The position numbers were made by a program, and so were the translations under genes. This document shows positions 1 to 11,189 of a stretch of 64,000 bases of DNA, one piece after another; within the stretch, counting starts at the first letter, position 1; each line of letters begins with the position of its first letter. The stretch lies in contig CM032123.1 of assembly GCA_018894105.1 (NCBI GenBank), positions 9,115,001-9,179,000 of the forward strand, given 5' to 3'. This DNA is from Jacaranda mimosifolia. Its lineage: Eukaryota > Streptophyta > Magnoliopsida > Lamiales > Bignoniaceae. A model generated the notes under the pieces. The model searched no databases and had not been told where the DNA came from. It worked only from the letters and a program-made list of their open reading frames with translations.

Positions 1-83
1 GCCGATCAAATAGTTTATCGATTTTCAACCGATATTTCATTCTCTTACCAACAATATTTAGTTTAGTATTCTTAGCCCATAAC

Positions 84-863
84 TAGAGTTGTAAATGGAT
101 ATTAAATGGATTGGATATATTGTATCAATATCTGTATCTGTTTAAATTTTATAATATATGTATCTGTATCCATATTCGACAGATATTTTACAATAACATT
201 CGAATCCGTATTTGTCAGATATTAATCAAATTCGAATATATGTGTATCCGATTATAATTATTAGGATACATCTATTTATAAATATTCGAATATCCTTTTG
301 TAAATATTTGAATATTCTTTTACAAATATTCAAATATCTGAATCTGTTAACCTGTAATAACATGCATATTTTTTCTATTAAATTTTATTTAAAAATAATC
401 AAATAAATAGCACAATAAAATCTAGAATTTAGAAAAAATAATTTATTGAAAAAATAGCACAATATGAGATTTCATATTGAAAAAATAAAAATAATTTATT
501 ATGTATAATAATATATTATATATGATAATTTTTAAAATATTATTTATATATTAAAATATATGAAAAATTAAAATATATTATATGTAATAATTTTTTAAAT
601 ATTATTTATTGGATACAGATAACGAATTTAATTAAATTACAGATAGTCGAATATATAAAATGGATATATCCAACAGATATGTATTCGGAGTAGATATTAA
701 ATAGATTGGATATGCAATTACCATATTCGTATCCATTTATGGTCGAATATCTATTAATCGAATATGGATAATATCTACTTTAAATGGATACAGATAATAT
801 GTCATATAAATTGATTAAGATGCGAACGGTAAATAAATTTTTAAATATCCATTTACAGCCCGA
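84..863. mobile_element. hAT-type MITE with perfect 8-bp target duplications
   Basis: A 780-bp AT-rich element with no coding capacity. It starts TAGAGTTGTAAATGG and ends CCATTTACAGCCCGA, so the ends are imperfect inverted repeats. It is flanked on both sides by the 8-bp sequence CCCATAAC (76-83 and 864-871), the length expected for hAT-superfamily insertion. The interior consists of many short copies of motifs such as GGATATC, GAATATTCG and ATCCGTATC in both orientations. A relative lies at 33308-34125. The boundaries are read directly; the superfamily call rests on TSD length and the TAGGG-like end. Confidence 0.8.
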
Positions 864-871
864 CCCATAAC

Positions 872-2097
872 TAATAAATTTAGGTTATTCATATGAATTT
901 CGCGTATTTTCCTATTAACAATTAATTTTCATAACATTACACAATTTAGCCTTTCTAATTACACCAATTAAGACAATTAATGTCAACTAGGCTTTTACTA
1001 ATGGTCTGGTCTACACATCACTTACATTCAAGTTTTTATATCCAATTGTTTCAGTCTATAATTACAATTTTGGTTCGATTAACTTAAATTTACACTGAAC
1101 ATCAACTTAACAGTTTAATTGAAACAATTCAAGGGATATTTAACTGATTAAATGGAATTTTACAATATTGACCAAGTTCGGAGTCAATTCATAGTGCGAA
1201 ACCCATCTGCATGCACTCATATTATTGCCCTGAGATTCTGCCATCAGGTCCACCTGAGTGCCCTGTGCATTACCGGCCATTGCAGTCTGAACTAGGATCC
1301 GCCACTACTTGTCGATGCGCTTCCTCATGATGAGCAAAAGCCCTCAATCAATTTCGCAATTCTCCACCGTCTTGTTGCTCAATTGGGCTGAAAACACCAT
1401 AACTCCCTTGCCAACTAGCCCGTATCTTCGTTTTGATTACTCTTTCTTTGGTTGTCAAAATCCACAATTGAGGGTATCAGAGCTTCAGCTGTCGAAATGG
1501 TCACATTCGCCATCTTCACCGTGAGCTTTAGTTCAGCCACCAATTTTCGACGCTCCATTGATTGTTTTGATACAAATTTGGTACCAATGTGTTTCACTCT
1601 TCGTGGGAAGTTGATGGTCAGCTTTGTTTCAATTTTTCGAGCAACAATGAAGGTGTGGTGTCGGTGGGGAAAGTTGAGCATGCATGTATAAATTAATTAA
1701 ATGAAGGGGCCTCCTTTTATATTTTTTTTCACTTTCCCAAAATTTCACTTCAGCCCCTAAACCTTTCCCCGGCTCTCAATCTAGTCCTTTAGCTCTTTAG
1801 TGCCTTACATTTGCCCTAGAGTTGTCTATTTACTCCCAAATCTTTCTTCCTTTCGCACATTGGCCATTGCTTAATTTTTAATTTTTGCAATTGAGTTTGA
1901 TTTGATTAATTTTTCGATCTTCTTAATTTTCTAATATCCTACCAAAACCCTAATTAACTTAAGCATGATTTACCTAGGCCCATTTCAAATTTAACATCAT
2001 AATTATTATATTTTTATTTTCATTGGCTCTTGACACTAAGACCCAATTTATTAAATTTTGAATTCTTTTAATATTTGTATTTACGAGTTGAGGCATT
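872..2097. other. Non-coding spacer, no supported gene
   Basis: AT-rich spacer with a slightly more GC-rich patch at about 1200-1690. That patch contains short open frames on both strands and a GGTATCAGAGCTT string at about 1474, which resembles a retrotransposon primer-binding site. I could not tie it to LTRs or to a recognisable gag or pol protein. It may be a decayed retroelement fragment. Confidence 0.4.
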
Positions 2098-2457
2098 ACA
2101 TTCATTTCCCCCCAAACATTCAAAATAATTTTAAAATATCCTTCTCCCACCATTTCTCAAGAAAGACATTATCATTATATATATATATATATATATCTCA
2201 CATTATGATTATACATACATAAAATAATAATACAAAATTACATTTTCAACCTACTAATCAGACAAAAATGTATGATATTTATAGTACAATTTGTGTCTTG
2301 CCAAAATAAAATCAAACATACCATATCAATCCCAAACAATTTCTAACAAATTTCTAAAATAAAATCAAACATACATCACATTCTCCCAACCCACTTCTCA
2401 AAATATTTTTCCCAAAACATTCTCTTTAAAACACCCAAAATAAAAGCAAACACTACC
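2098..2457. mobile_element. MITE-like element, minus-orientation relative of 35311-35757
   Basis: About 360 bp of AT-rich DNA whose reverse complement aligns by eye along its length with 35311-35757. Shared blocks include GTGTTTGCTTTTATTTTGGG at one end, GTGGGTTGGGAGAATGTG in the middle and an (AT)n run (about 2176-2197). No ORF. Two copies of one short non-coding unit at unrelated sites, one of them in a MORC intron, support a non-autonomous transposon. The ends are approximate and no target duplication was identified. Confidence 0.6.
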
Positions 2458-3059
2458 AAAGCAATGAGTGTCCTATTTTTGTGATAAGAGATATACTACA
2501 TCTAGAAAATCATACATTAATAATTTAAAAGTACATTTGGTTTTATTTTTTTGTACATACATATGTAATTACTAGTATTGTCTCCATACTATGTATTAAA
2601 ATTTTAAAATATTATATATTAATGTTATTGTAAACTATTGATATAACTAGAAAATAATATATAATAAAGATATTGTACAAAATAATCAAAAATTTAAAAT
2701 ATTATCAATATAGTCAAGTAATAAGTAAAATTAAATATTGCTCCAACATATCAAAATTTAGTACTTAAAAGCTTGAATATGTAAAGATATCAAAGAAATA
2801 TGAAATCTTAAATACATGTGTCATGGAAAATGATTTCAAAGAAGTTAAAAAAAAATTCAAAACTTTCAAAGATAAAAGTTTATGAATAAGATTATAGTTT
2901 ATGAAAAAAAGAAAAATAAAAAGAAAATATTATGCAACAAAAATCTAAAATATAGTTGCATTAGAAAATATAAATATATGAGAATTATAGAACACAAGAT
3001 TAATGGGCTAAAGCTGTTAGAAAAAAAAAGTTAGAAATTATAATATTATAATATAGTAT

Positions 3060-3308
3060 GACTATATATTAAGTTGAAAGTTAAAATATAAAGAATAGTT
3101 AACAGTCAGCAAAAACATTAAAAAATTTTTTATCTTATTTTAATTTTTGATTAAAGATCAATTAATTATAATATTATAAGATTACTCTAGACAAAATAGA
3201 GGATGACTGTATATTAAGTTGAAAGTTAAAATGTAAAGAATAGTTAATATTAGCAAAAACATTAATTTTTTTTATCTTATTTTAATTTTTGATTAAATAT
3301 CAATCAAG
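3060..3308. repeat. Two tandem copies of a ~144-bp AT-rich unit
   Basis: The block beginning with ACTATATATTAAGTTGAAAG at 3060 recurs at about 3204 as ACTGTATATTAAGTTGAAAG. Both copies continue with AAAGAATAGTTAA, CAAAAACATT and TTTTTATCTTATTTTAATTT. No coding frame. The surrounding 2458-3787 is extremely AT-rich and shows nothing else I can support. Confidence 0.7.
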
Positions 3309-3787
3309 TCAAAATCAAACTATGATAGTAAAAATTAAAAAATAATATAAAAAAAATCAAAATTAACATATAAGATAATTATAAAGTTAAATTTAATATC
3401 ATAATATAAGTTAATAAGAAAATCTTTTAATTTGATTCAAGCAAATTGAAATTTAAAAAAGTAAAGTTAGATATATATTATGGTGGATTAAATTTTGCCC
3501 ATTTTTATAAACTAAAAAAATTAATGATTGTATTTTATATTGACACAACCATATATTTGAATAGATTAAGATTGATTTAGAGAATATATTCTGATAAAAT
3601 AGTATATAAATTTTTTAAAAGGAGTTTGAATTATATATATATGTATGCGTAAATAATTACATATATGAGTAAAATATAAAAACTGATGGACTTTTGAAAT
3701 TATAAACATTCAAAAATATGAAAATTGTAAAAGTATTAAAATCAAATAATAGATTTCATCCTATGAAATTAGATGAACGAAAAAAAA

Positions 3788-6700
3788 TGCAACACCCCTA
3801 AAATTCAATATCTTGGAAAATAAGAATTGAGAAATCAAGATATGGGTTGGTCGAATTTTAGGGCTCGAAAAATAAATGAGAATGACTTAATTACAAGAAA
3901 ATTAGGAATTTTGGGGTCAATCCATAATTTAAGAAAACCTAATTGGACTAAACTTTTTTTTCTTTATTTTTACAATGAAATATTTAGCTTACTATATCCT
4001 AATTGGACTAAACTTGAAAGTTTTGGGGTTGTATGGTAATTATTTTGGGTCAAAGGGGGTTAATGTCATACATTATATTTTCTTGGGTTTAATTGAGGGC
4101 TAGCTAAAGTTTTCGGGTTAGTTTGTAATTAAGAAAAATATCATATTATAAAAATAAGGAAATTGCAATTCCACCCCATTTTCTTCACCATCTTCACTGC
4201 GGCACCCCTCCCCCTCTCATCGGCGACACCCTGAAACCCAAAACCACTCCGACCACCTTATTTTCTTCACTTCCCATCCATACCACATGCACACACTTTC
4301 TTCGGTGAGCCATCAAAAAATGTGAACACCGAAAGCATGCGACAACAAGCTTCTCGAATGTGGCATTTTAGCGACAGTTTGATGCGACCTAGGTGTGAGT
4401 TTTGTAGCCCTCAACTTAAGAATCACAACCGTGGGTTCAGCTTCCAAAATGGACCATTGACTGCGACGGAATTGGAAGAAAACAGCGAGTGGTGGTGTTG
4501 GGTGGTTAAGGCTAAAATTGGGCTTCAATTCGACGGTGATTGATGAAATTAACTTGGGGTTTGCTTAGTTGAGCTGAAAGGCACATTTTGGTGGTAATTT
4601 TGGTCTTTTCCGACGACGGTGGATGGCAGCAGCGTGGCGGCGATTCTGAAGTTGTTTCTTTACCTCGTCGCAGTGACCATGGTGGTGCTCTTGGTTTGTG
4701 AATTTGAAGTCTGGTTAAGAAAATATTGGGTAATGGTTGGTATTGGGTTTAGGGTTTCTTGTATAGTTTTGATCCATTTAAAGTTCTTGTATTTTTGGAT
4801 GAAATGATTTTAAAGTGTATCTAGCAATGAGAATATTATATGCATGGATATTGTTTGGATTCTTGGACCTGGATCTGTATTGATATATGTTAAATTTGGG
4901 ATTTATTGAGTTTATTAAGTGAGAAAACCTTAATTTTGTGAATTTGGAACCTAAGGATAAAATTAGGATTGTTAAGGTAATTGGGCTGTTAGTTTGATTT
5001 GGAATAATGATATGAGGTTAATTATAAATAAGGACTTGAGCATGTCTTTTTGTTAGTACCGCTATAAACCCTGTAAATGTTCCCATATAATGGCATAATT
5101 AGCCGTACCATAATAACAATATCGATCAAACCCTAAAACTGCCATATTAGCGAATAGCTACCGATTTTAGGCTATTAATAGTAAGATTGTAATTATTGGA
5201 CGTTGTTAAGGTCAGATAAGGATTTCGATTGTGGATTTATTCCTTTGGTTAGGTGACGAAGGAGCGGGTCACGTGGACCAGTAGAGTGCTGATTGTGGAT
5301 TACAATTTTGAGACTACGGAGGTGAGGGTATGCCATTTTGGCCTTGATTATTCCTATCCATTCTTGTGGAATGAGCCCTGTGAGGGTCCAACTTGATTGT
5401 GTTCTGTACTTGTTCTTGATTGTTGAAATCGTACTTGTTCTTGTTATTGGAATCATTCTAGCTTGTGAGGTCGATTGTTATTTGTTAATTGACATATGTA
5501 CCCCTGTGAAGGTTACTTCTTGATCGTACTCTGATATGATTTGTTCTTGTCCATTTTGGCACCTAGAACATCTCGTCTGTTATCTATTTGATCTGTTATT
5601 TGATTGTCTGTTATCTGACTGTCCTATTATTTGATCGACTTGGCTGTTATTTGTCCTTGCTTCGCTATCTGTTACTGCTCTATTGTTTGTTACCGTCCAT
5701 TGTTTACTGCTTGTAATTGTTATTAGGAATGAGAAATGATATGTTAATCCCTACTGTGTGCATGGGATAAGCCGAACGTTAATCCTTGCCATGTGTATGG
5801 GATAAGTCGTAAGCCTTGGGACGTTAATCCCAGCGAGGTGTGTGGGATAATCCATAAGCCCTAAACTCGTGTTTAAGTAACGAGATGTTAATCCTTGCTG
5901 TGAGCATGAGATAAGCCGTAAGTCCTGGGACGTTAATCTCTGCTAAGTGTGTGGGATAAGCTGTAAGCCCAAAACTCGTAATATAAGGAAATCTGACAGG
6001 TGTGATTTGTTTCGTATTCTGATTGCATTTTGATTGTTTGTATTCCACTCATGGAGCAACAAGGTTGTGGAAATTTGTTGGTCTAGATCGGGTTTTTGTC
6101 CAGGCCGGATGAGCCGTCTGTATTTCCCCTCGAACTGTGATCGGTGGAGACGCTCTATACCTCCCGAGCAAAATTGATTGAGATGATCCTAGGCCATTCG
6201 AGCCGACAACTACAACTCTTGAGCTAGTTCCTACTGATAATTTTGAAATTCTGATAATGATTGTTTTGCCCGAGTGTTCCTGATTGCCCATAATCTGATC
6301 TATTTTGCCTGATCGTATCCTAACTTTAATCGCTTGATATGGTTTTATTTTGATTGTTTAATATTAATCTGTTGAGTTGATTCTTCCTCGATAGATCGCT
6401 ATTATTCTTAAGTTTATCCCTCACTAATTCTTTGGACTTACAACCCCCTCGTATTACTTTGATTTTCTCAGACAGGGTTAAGTGATGGATGCGAACTTTT
6501 GGCTTGAATTGGAGAAAATTATATTTTGTAATAGAAGATGTGCTTTATATATATACATGGGTTTAATTTTATGTTGAGTTCGACTTAGGGATATTTTATT
6601 ATGTTAGGATTGAATATAGTGTTTGTATTATGTATGTTATAATGAAAGTTATGGAACCTCCGATGGTACGTACTTGGTGTTTTGTTGAAGTTTGCTACTA

Positions 6701-6816
6701 TCTCTGATGGGTTTTGAGAAATTTGTTATGGGCCTCTTGATTGTATTGTGGGTTCTATTTAAGATTGAATTGAGTGGCGCCTCAACTTAGGTGCTATCCC
6801 GAGTGGGGGCGTTACA
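3788..6816 (+). mobile_element. Solo-LTR-like unit, ~3.0 kb
   Basis: The unit starts TGCAACACCCCTAAAA and ends GGGGGCGTTACA. The ends are imperfect inverted repeats of the TG...CA type seen in large plant LTRs, particularly Tekay/Del-like chromoviruses. A five-base AAAAA flanks each side, compatible with a TSD but weak because the local sequence is A-rich. There is no gag, pol or primer-binding site, so it looks like a solo LTR. Internal features are a GC-richer block at 4190-4700 and a tandem-repeat block at about 5741-5975. Small ORFs in it have no recognisable domains. Family placement is inferred from end sequence and length. Confidence 0.55.
5741..5975 (+). repeat. Tandem imperfect repeats of a GTTAATCCC...GGGATAAG motif
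   Basis: About five imperfect units, each containing an ACGTTAATCC-like string followed 15-25 bases later by GGGATAAGCCGTAAGCC or a variant. A higher-order period includes AAACTCGT. The unit lies inside the solo-LTR-like element. Copies are diverged, back to back and unequal in length, so this is not a CRISPR array. Confidence 0.7.
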
Positions 6817-7310
6817 AAAAATAATTTAAAAATAAATAGTTAAACTTAACAAATATACTGATAACCTGATTGAAAGAATGAATATAAAGATATTGAATGT
6901 ATAATAATTTAAAATAAATAAATAAATAAATGACAAAATTTACTAATGATTGAAGGGGAAAAATAGCCACTAAAAATAAATAAATTATAAAAATATTTCC
7001 ACACCCACTATTTCCATTTTCTACTATTTCAAAAATAGAAACCATTACTTTTTAGAAATTTTCACTGAACATAATTTTCATTTTCATTTTCAAAACACAT
7101 TTTTCAATAATCTATATATCTTTGCCCAATAACCTATATATATTCTCTTTCCGCTTACAATCTATTAAAACCAACATATTCATTACATTTCCAACATCCA
7201 TCCAAATATATTTTTTATTTCCACATCACATCACATCACATAACTAATTATCACCATTTTAGAAGTGATGGAAATGAAAATTGAAAATGGAAATAAAACC
7301 AAATAGCGCC
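6817..7310. other. AT-rich spacer, possible MITE remnant
   Basis: Non-coding and AT-rich. The segment ending near 7310 (GAAATAAAACCAAATAGCGCC) resembles the end of MITEs of the GGCGCTATTTGG type. I could not define the opposite end or a target duplication. Confidence 0.3.
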
Positions 7311-9605
7311 TTAAAACCCCCCAAACTGATAGGTGGAATGTTGGCAAAATGCAACTAAATCGGGGCTCGCGATGGTGGTAGTGGGAGTCACTATTCCGAC
7401 AACTATTGGTGGCGACCAAAGGATGGGTTTTGACGGGCTCAGCGTGAGGAAGATAATGTTGACTTCAATTTGACGAACCGACGCCGAATGGATGAGTAAT
7501 TGGTGAAAAATAGTACGGCGGCATTGGGTGGCGCTGTGTTGATTTTCGGCAAATTGGCCAGGCAATCGGCAACGGATTGGAAAATTGAGTTGGGGGAATT
7601 ATTTACCTCATTGAGGCACATTGGTGGTGGTCGTGCACAATTCCGATAGTCCGGCGACTTCAGGGCAGAATTTTCAGGGCGTCGATCCGAGCACATGCGG
7701 GATAGTTCTGGGTTGTGAATCAACCTCAAATTCAATTAATTTGGTAAAACATCGATTAATAAGAAAATTTGATTGCTGACTTAATCTGATCAAATTGTTA
7801 GCCTAAATTTTAATGTAAATATAAATTAATTGGACCGAAATGATTGTATGTGATTTTAATATAAAGTGATATGTGGACTTGGATCAATATCTAGAAGTTA
7901 ATTATTCATTAAATTAAGTTAATTGATATAATTGAGGAATCTAAATTGAGTAAAGTTAAGAAGATTGCTTGTTATTGGAAAAAAACATGTAAAATTCATA
8001 CGGATAGCCTAGATTTATTTATCCTGGACTTAGAGCATTAAATTCGAGATTATGGGTAAAATTCTAATTAAATAGTTAAATGTCTCCTGATTGAGCTCAA
8101 TTAAAATGTTAAGATAATTACTATTGTTAAGTTAAGATTAATCGTACCGCATTATAATTATGGACTATCAGGATAAGATTTATGATGTTAAGTTAAGATT
8201 TACGGGAAGTGAATAACTTTCAATATTTGAATTCCCTATGTCTAATTGTTGAATTTAATCGTACTCGTTCTAGTGCTCAGAACTCCTATTATGTTATCCG
8301 TTTTTCTATCCCATGCCCTCTATAGCCTTGTTGGCTTTCCCTATATGCGTTGATATTTTGGTCTAGTTGACCAATTTCATTCGTATTCTTGGTTAATCGT
8401 TCTGTACGATGGTTATACGGCCTTACTGGCCAATATTTTTGTGATTTATACCATTCGGTTCAGTATGAGATTTATTCTTTTGATTAGCATTTTGAAATAC
8501 ATTATTTGTTGTTGGCACTATGTCTGAGTCTTTTGAGGATGCTCTTAGGATGTTATCGCCTATAGGAATGCCATGGGACGGGTTGGGCCCAAAACTAGGT
8601 CCAAAAAGACGACCGAGTATAGATCGACGGTGGTTGGTCTCCCGACTAGTACCTATCTAAGATCCTGACTTGCGGATAACTGGATGTAGCTATTTAGTAA
8701 TGTGGCGGGATCTGGCATATGGACCAGCTATGCCATACCAGGCCAAGTGTGTGGGTACCGACCGAGTGCTTGGGTAGTAGAGTAATAAGGGAAGTCTGTT
8801 ATGATTATTGTACTATACGTATCATTTGTTACCGTTTCTATTCTAATCTAGGAGCAATAAGGTTGAAGTCGCTAACAGTTGGTTGAATTTTGTATCACAC
8901 GTGGTGTGTTATATCTTTGTTCTATGTTGAAAATATTTGGTTCTGTCTAGTCTTGCCTGTCTCGTTTCATTGGATTTCCATCCCATTAATACACCATCTA
9001 TTCGAGTTCTAACTTATTACTACGTCAATTTATAACTTCTGCAGTTTTGGTTCTTCCTGTTATCTCGCCTAATTATTTATCTGTTGAATTAGGACCATTT
9101 TATTGGTCTTCCTTGATCTTATGCTTTTGAAAATAGTCACATTCCCTTTTTCCACCTCACTAAGTCCTTCAGACTTATGCCTCTTTCATGTTTTTGATTC
9201 CTTTTCTCAGCTAGGCTATGATAGGTAGCAATTGGAACACTATAGGATGCATCAGAATGCATGGTTTTGTTATTAACTTTCAGACGTATCAGATCTAGAC
9301 TAAATTTTGCAATGGATTATGATAGCAAGCTAAAGTCTGAGACGCCTCATGATGATAATTATGCGTGTATAGCTCTGATATAGATGCAGTTGAAGATTTA
9401 GTGCTTGGAACTGTATGATGGTTTTGTATTTCCTTGCGAAATGTTAGATGGTGCTTTGTAATTGTAAGTTGGGACAAATTATTTTTGGTTGTTGTACAGC
9501 TTTTTAAATTGAATTTTGAAGGTGTGTATTTGGTTTAAATTATTGTGAATAAGATTGGGGTAGTTCCTTGGCCTGAAACAGGCACCTCCTAGGCGGGATG
9601 CTACA
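7311..9605 (+). mobile_element. Second LTR-like unit, left end undefined
   Basis: The right end, CCTAGGCGGGATGCTACA followed by an A run, mirrors the end of the 3788-6816 unit in layout (GGC/GGG-rich, ending TACA). An internal block near 8850 (GGAGCAATAAGGTTG) resembles GGAGCAACAAGGTTG at about 6053 in the first unit. No coding domains were found; the open frames at 7231-7735 are short and featureless. I read it as a diverged or truncated LTR of a related family. The left end is a guess and no TSD was found. Confidence 0.4.
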
Positions 9606-11189
9606 AAAAAAGTAAAATAATTGGGAAGAAAAGTTGAGTCTCTCTTGCCTACGACCCAAATAGAACACCCACGGGAGTATAGGAGTGTCCCCAGAAGTAA
9701 AGCCTAAAAAATAGTAACATATTGAACCAAAAGTTGAACCAATGCCACCCAAATCCCAATAGGAAGAAGTTGGGTGTGGGTCGTGTGGCCAAAAATTAAG
9801 ATTGTCGATGGCCACTATCATTTTATAGTTTCTTCAGAAATAGATGTTGCTTCAATCATGCTATTTCTTCAAGTAATCCCCCACATACATCCTTCAATTG
9901 GAGCCTTCATCACAAATCATCCAAGTCTCTCTTGAATAAAGAAACCCACCATTTTACTCAACAGAAACACCCCATCAACTTCAAGACCAATTGTTGTACA
10001 TGCCATTTCCACCATTATTTCAAACTCGGCTCAGGTGGCAAATTGTGATCAAAACTCTGCAGGCTGCAACAGGATTGGAGAATGGAGACTTAGAGAGGTT
10101 AGGGCTTGGTTGAGTTGGGGGAAAATAAAAAAACTGAGGCAGAGTTGACCAGTAGGAAAAGAAAACAATGACAACAGTATAAGGTTTGAGGTGTGTCTAT
10201 TTAGCTTTACGAGGTTTTTTTTAATTAAATATAATTGGGTACCCTATTCCCAATCGGGCCAGGATTCAACAACAAATCCCAGCCCGGTAGCTAATAAATC
10301 GGGTAACCGATGAAACTAGATAAAACAAGTCATGATTGCATTTTTCCCGGTTGAGTTGGGTTGGGCACCCGAAACCTAAACCTGAATGCCCAGCCCTATT
10401 TTTCTCTTGTTCATTTTGCTCACATCCATAAGATTATAGAAGGTATTTTTTCTGTTAAAAAATTAGGTCATAACTATTTTTGTGATATATTCATGAAATA
10501 TACCTGAAATCTATGTTTATATATGCATTTTAAATGAAAACATACTCGAGTTAATGTATTTTGTACATAAGGTAGTATTTTGTGTACTAAAATAAATAGT
10601 ATTTAGAAACTCTATTATTTTGGTTTTCAAACCCAATTTAGTGTAATTTGTACTTGAGTTTTTTGTTTTAATTGTTATGAAACTTGTTTTAAGTTAAACA
10701 ATACCTTAATTTTATAATGATTGAGTTAGTTTACAATATGATTAATATTAGGTATGTTGGCAACTCAATTTTTAGGGCTTGTATTGAAAATATGGTTTGT
10801 TTGAAAGGTCTACAGCATGTTTAGTCATTTCCTATTGTTCATGAAGAAAAACATGGCATTAATTTATTCAGTACTATATGCATGTATATTTGGTGCAAAA
10901 ATACTCTAATTTAGTATTTTTGTTTACATTTTTTAGTATGAAAACCTGAAATGTAAGTATATATGGAGATGTTTATAGTATTTATTTACATTATTTCTGT
11001 ATTTGCAGCAATGGAATCAGAAATATATTGTCGTTGTTTCCCTGCATATTTTTATACAGCAATGAATGATTTAGAACCCAAAATTGGGTTCTGACACAGA
11101 CAAGCCCTTAAGGAAACCCTATTCTATATCTTTTACAATATGCCACAGTTGAATTATTATGGCTTCAATATATCTTAAGTGATCATAAG
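9606..11189. other. Spacer with a possible hAT end fragment
   Basis: No supported gene. At about 10231-10402 the reverse complement begins TAGGGCTGGGCATTCAGG and is rich in GGGTACCC/CCCGG-type motifs, resembling one end of a hAT-type non-autonomous element. Its partner end was not found. The rest is AT-rich with repeated AGTATTT and GTACATAA strings that also occur in the Mutator-related region to the right. Confidence 0.35.

Noticed and set aside
1415..1691. Overlapping open frames and a GGTATCAGAGCTT primer-site-like string
   Set aside because: No LTR next to it and no recognisable gag motif in either frame; too weak to call a retroelement.
4313..4807. Open frames on both strands in the GC-richer part of the first LTR-like unit
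   Set aside because: Short, on both strands at once, no domain; explained by base composition of an LTR.
5741..5975. CRISPR-like regular spacing
   Set aside because: Units are imperfect, contiguous and of unequal length without spacers; the context is a plant LTR.
7231..7735. Minus-strand open frames
   Set aside because: No domain, no start context, and the region behaves as LTR sequence.
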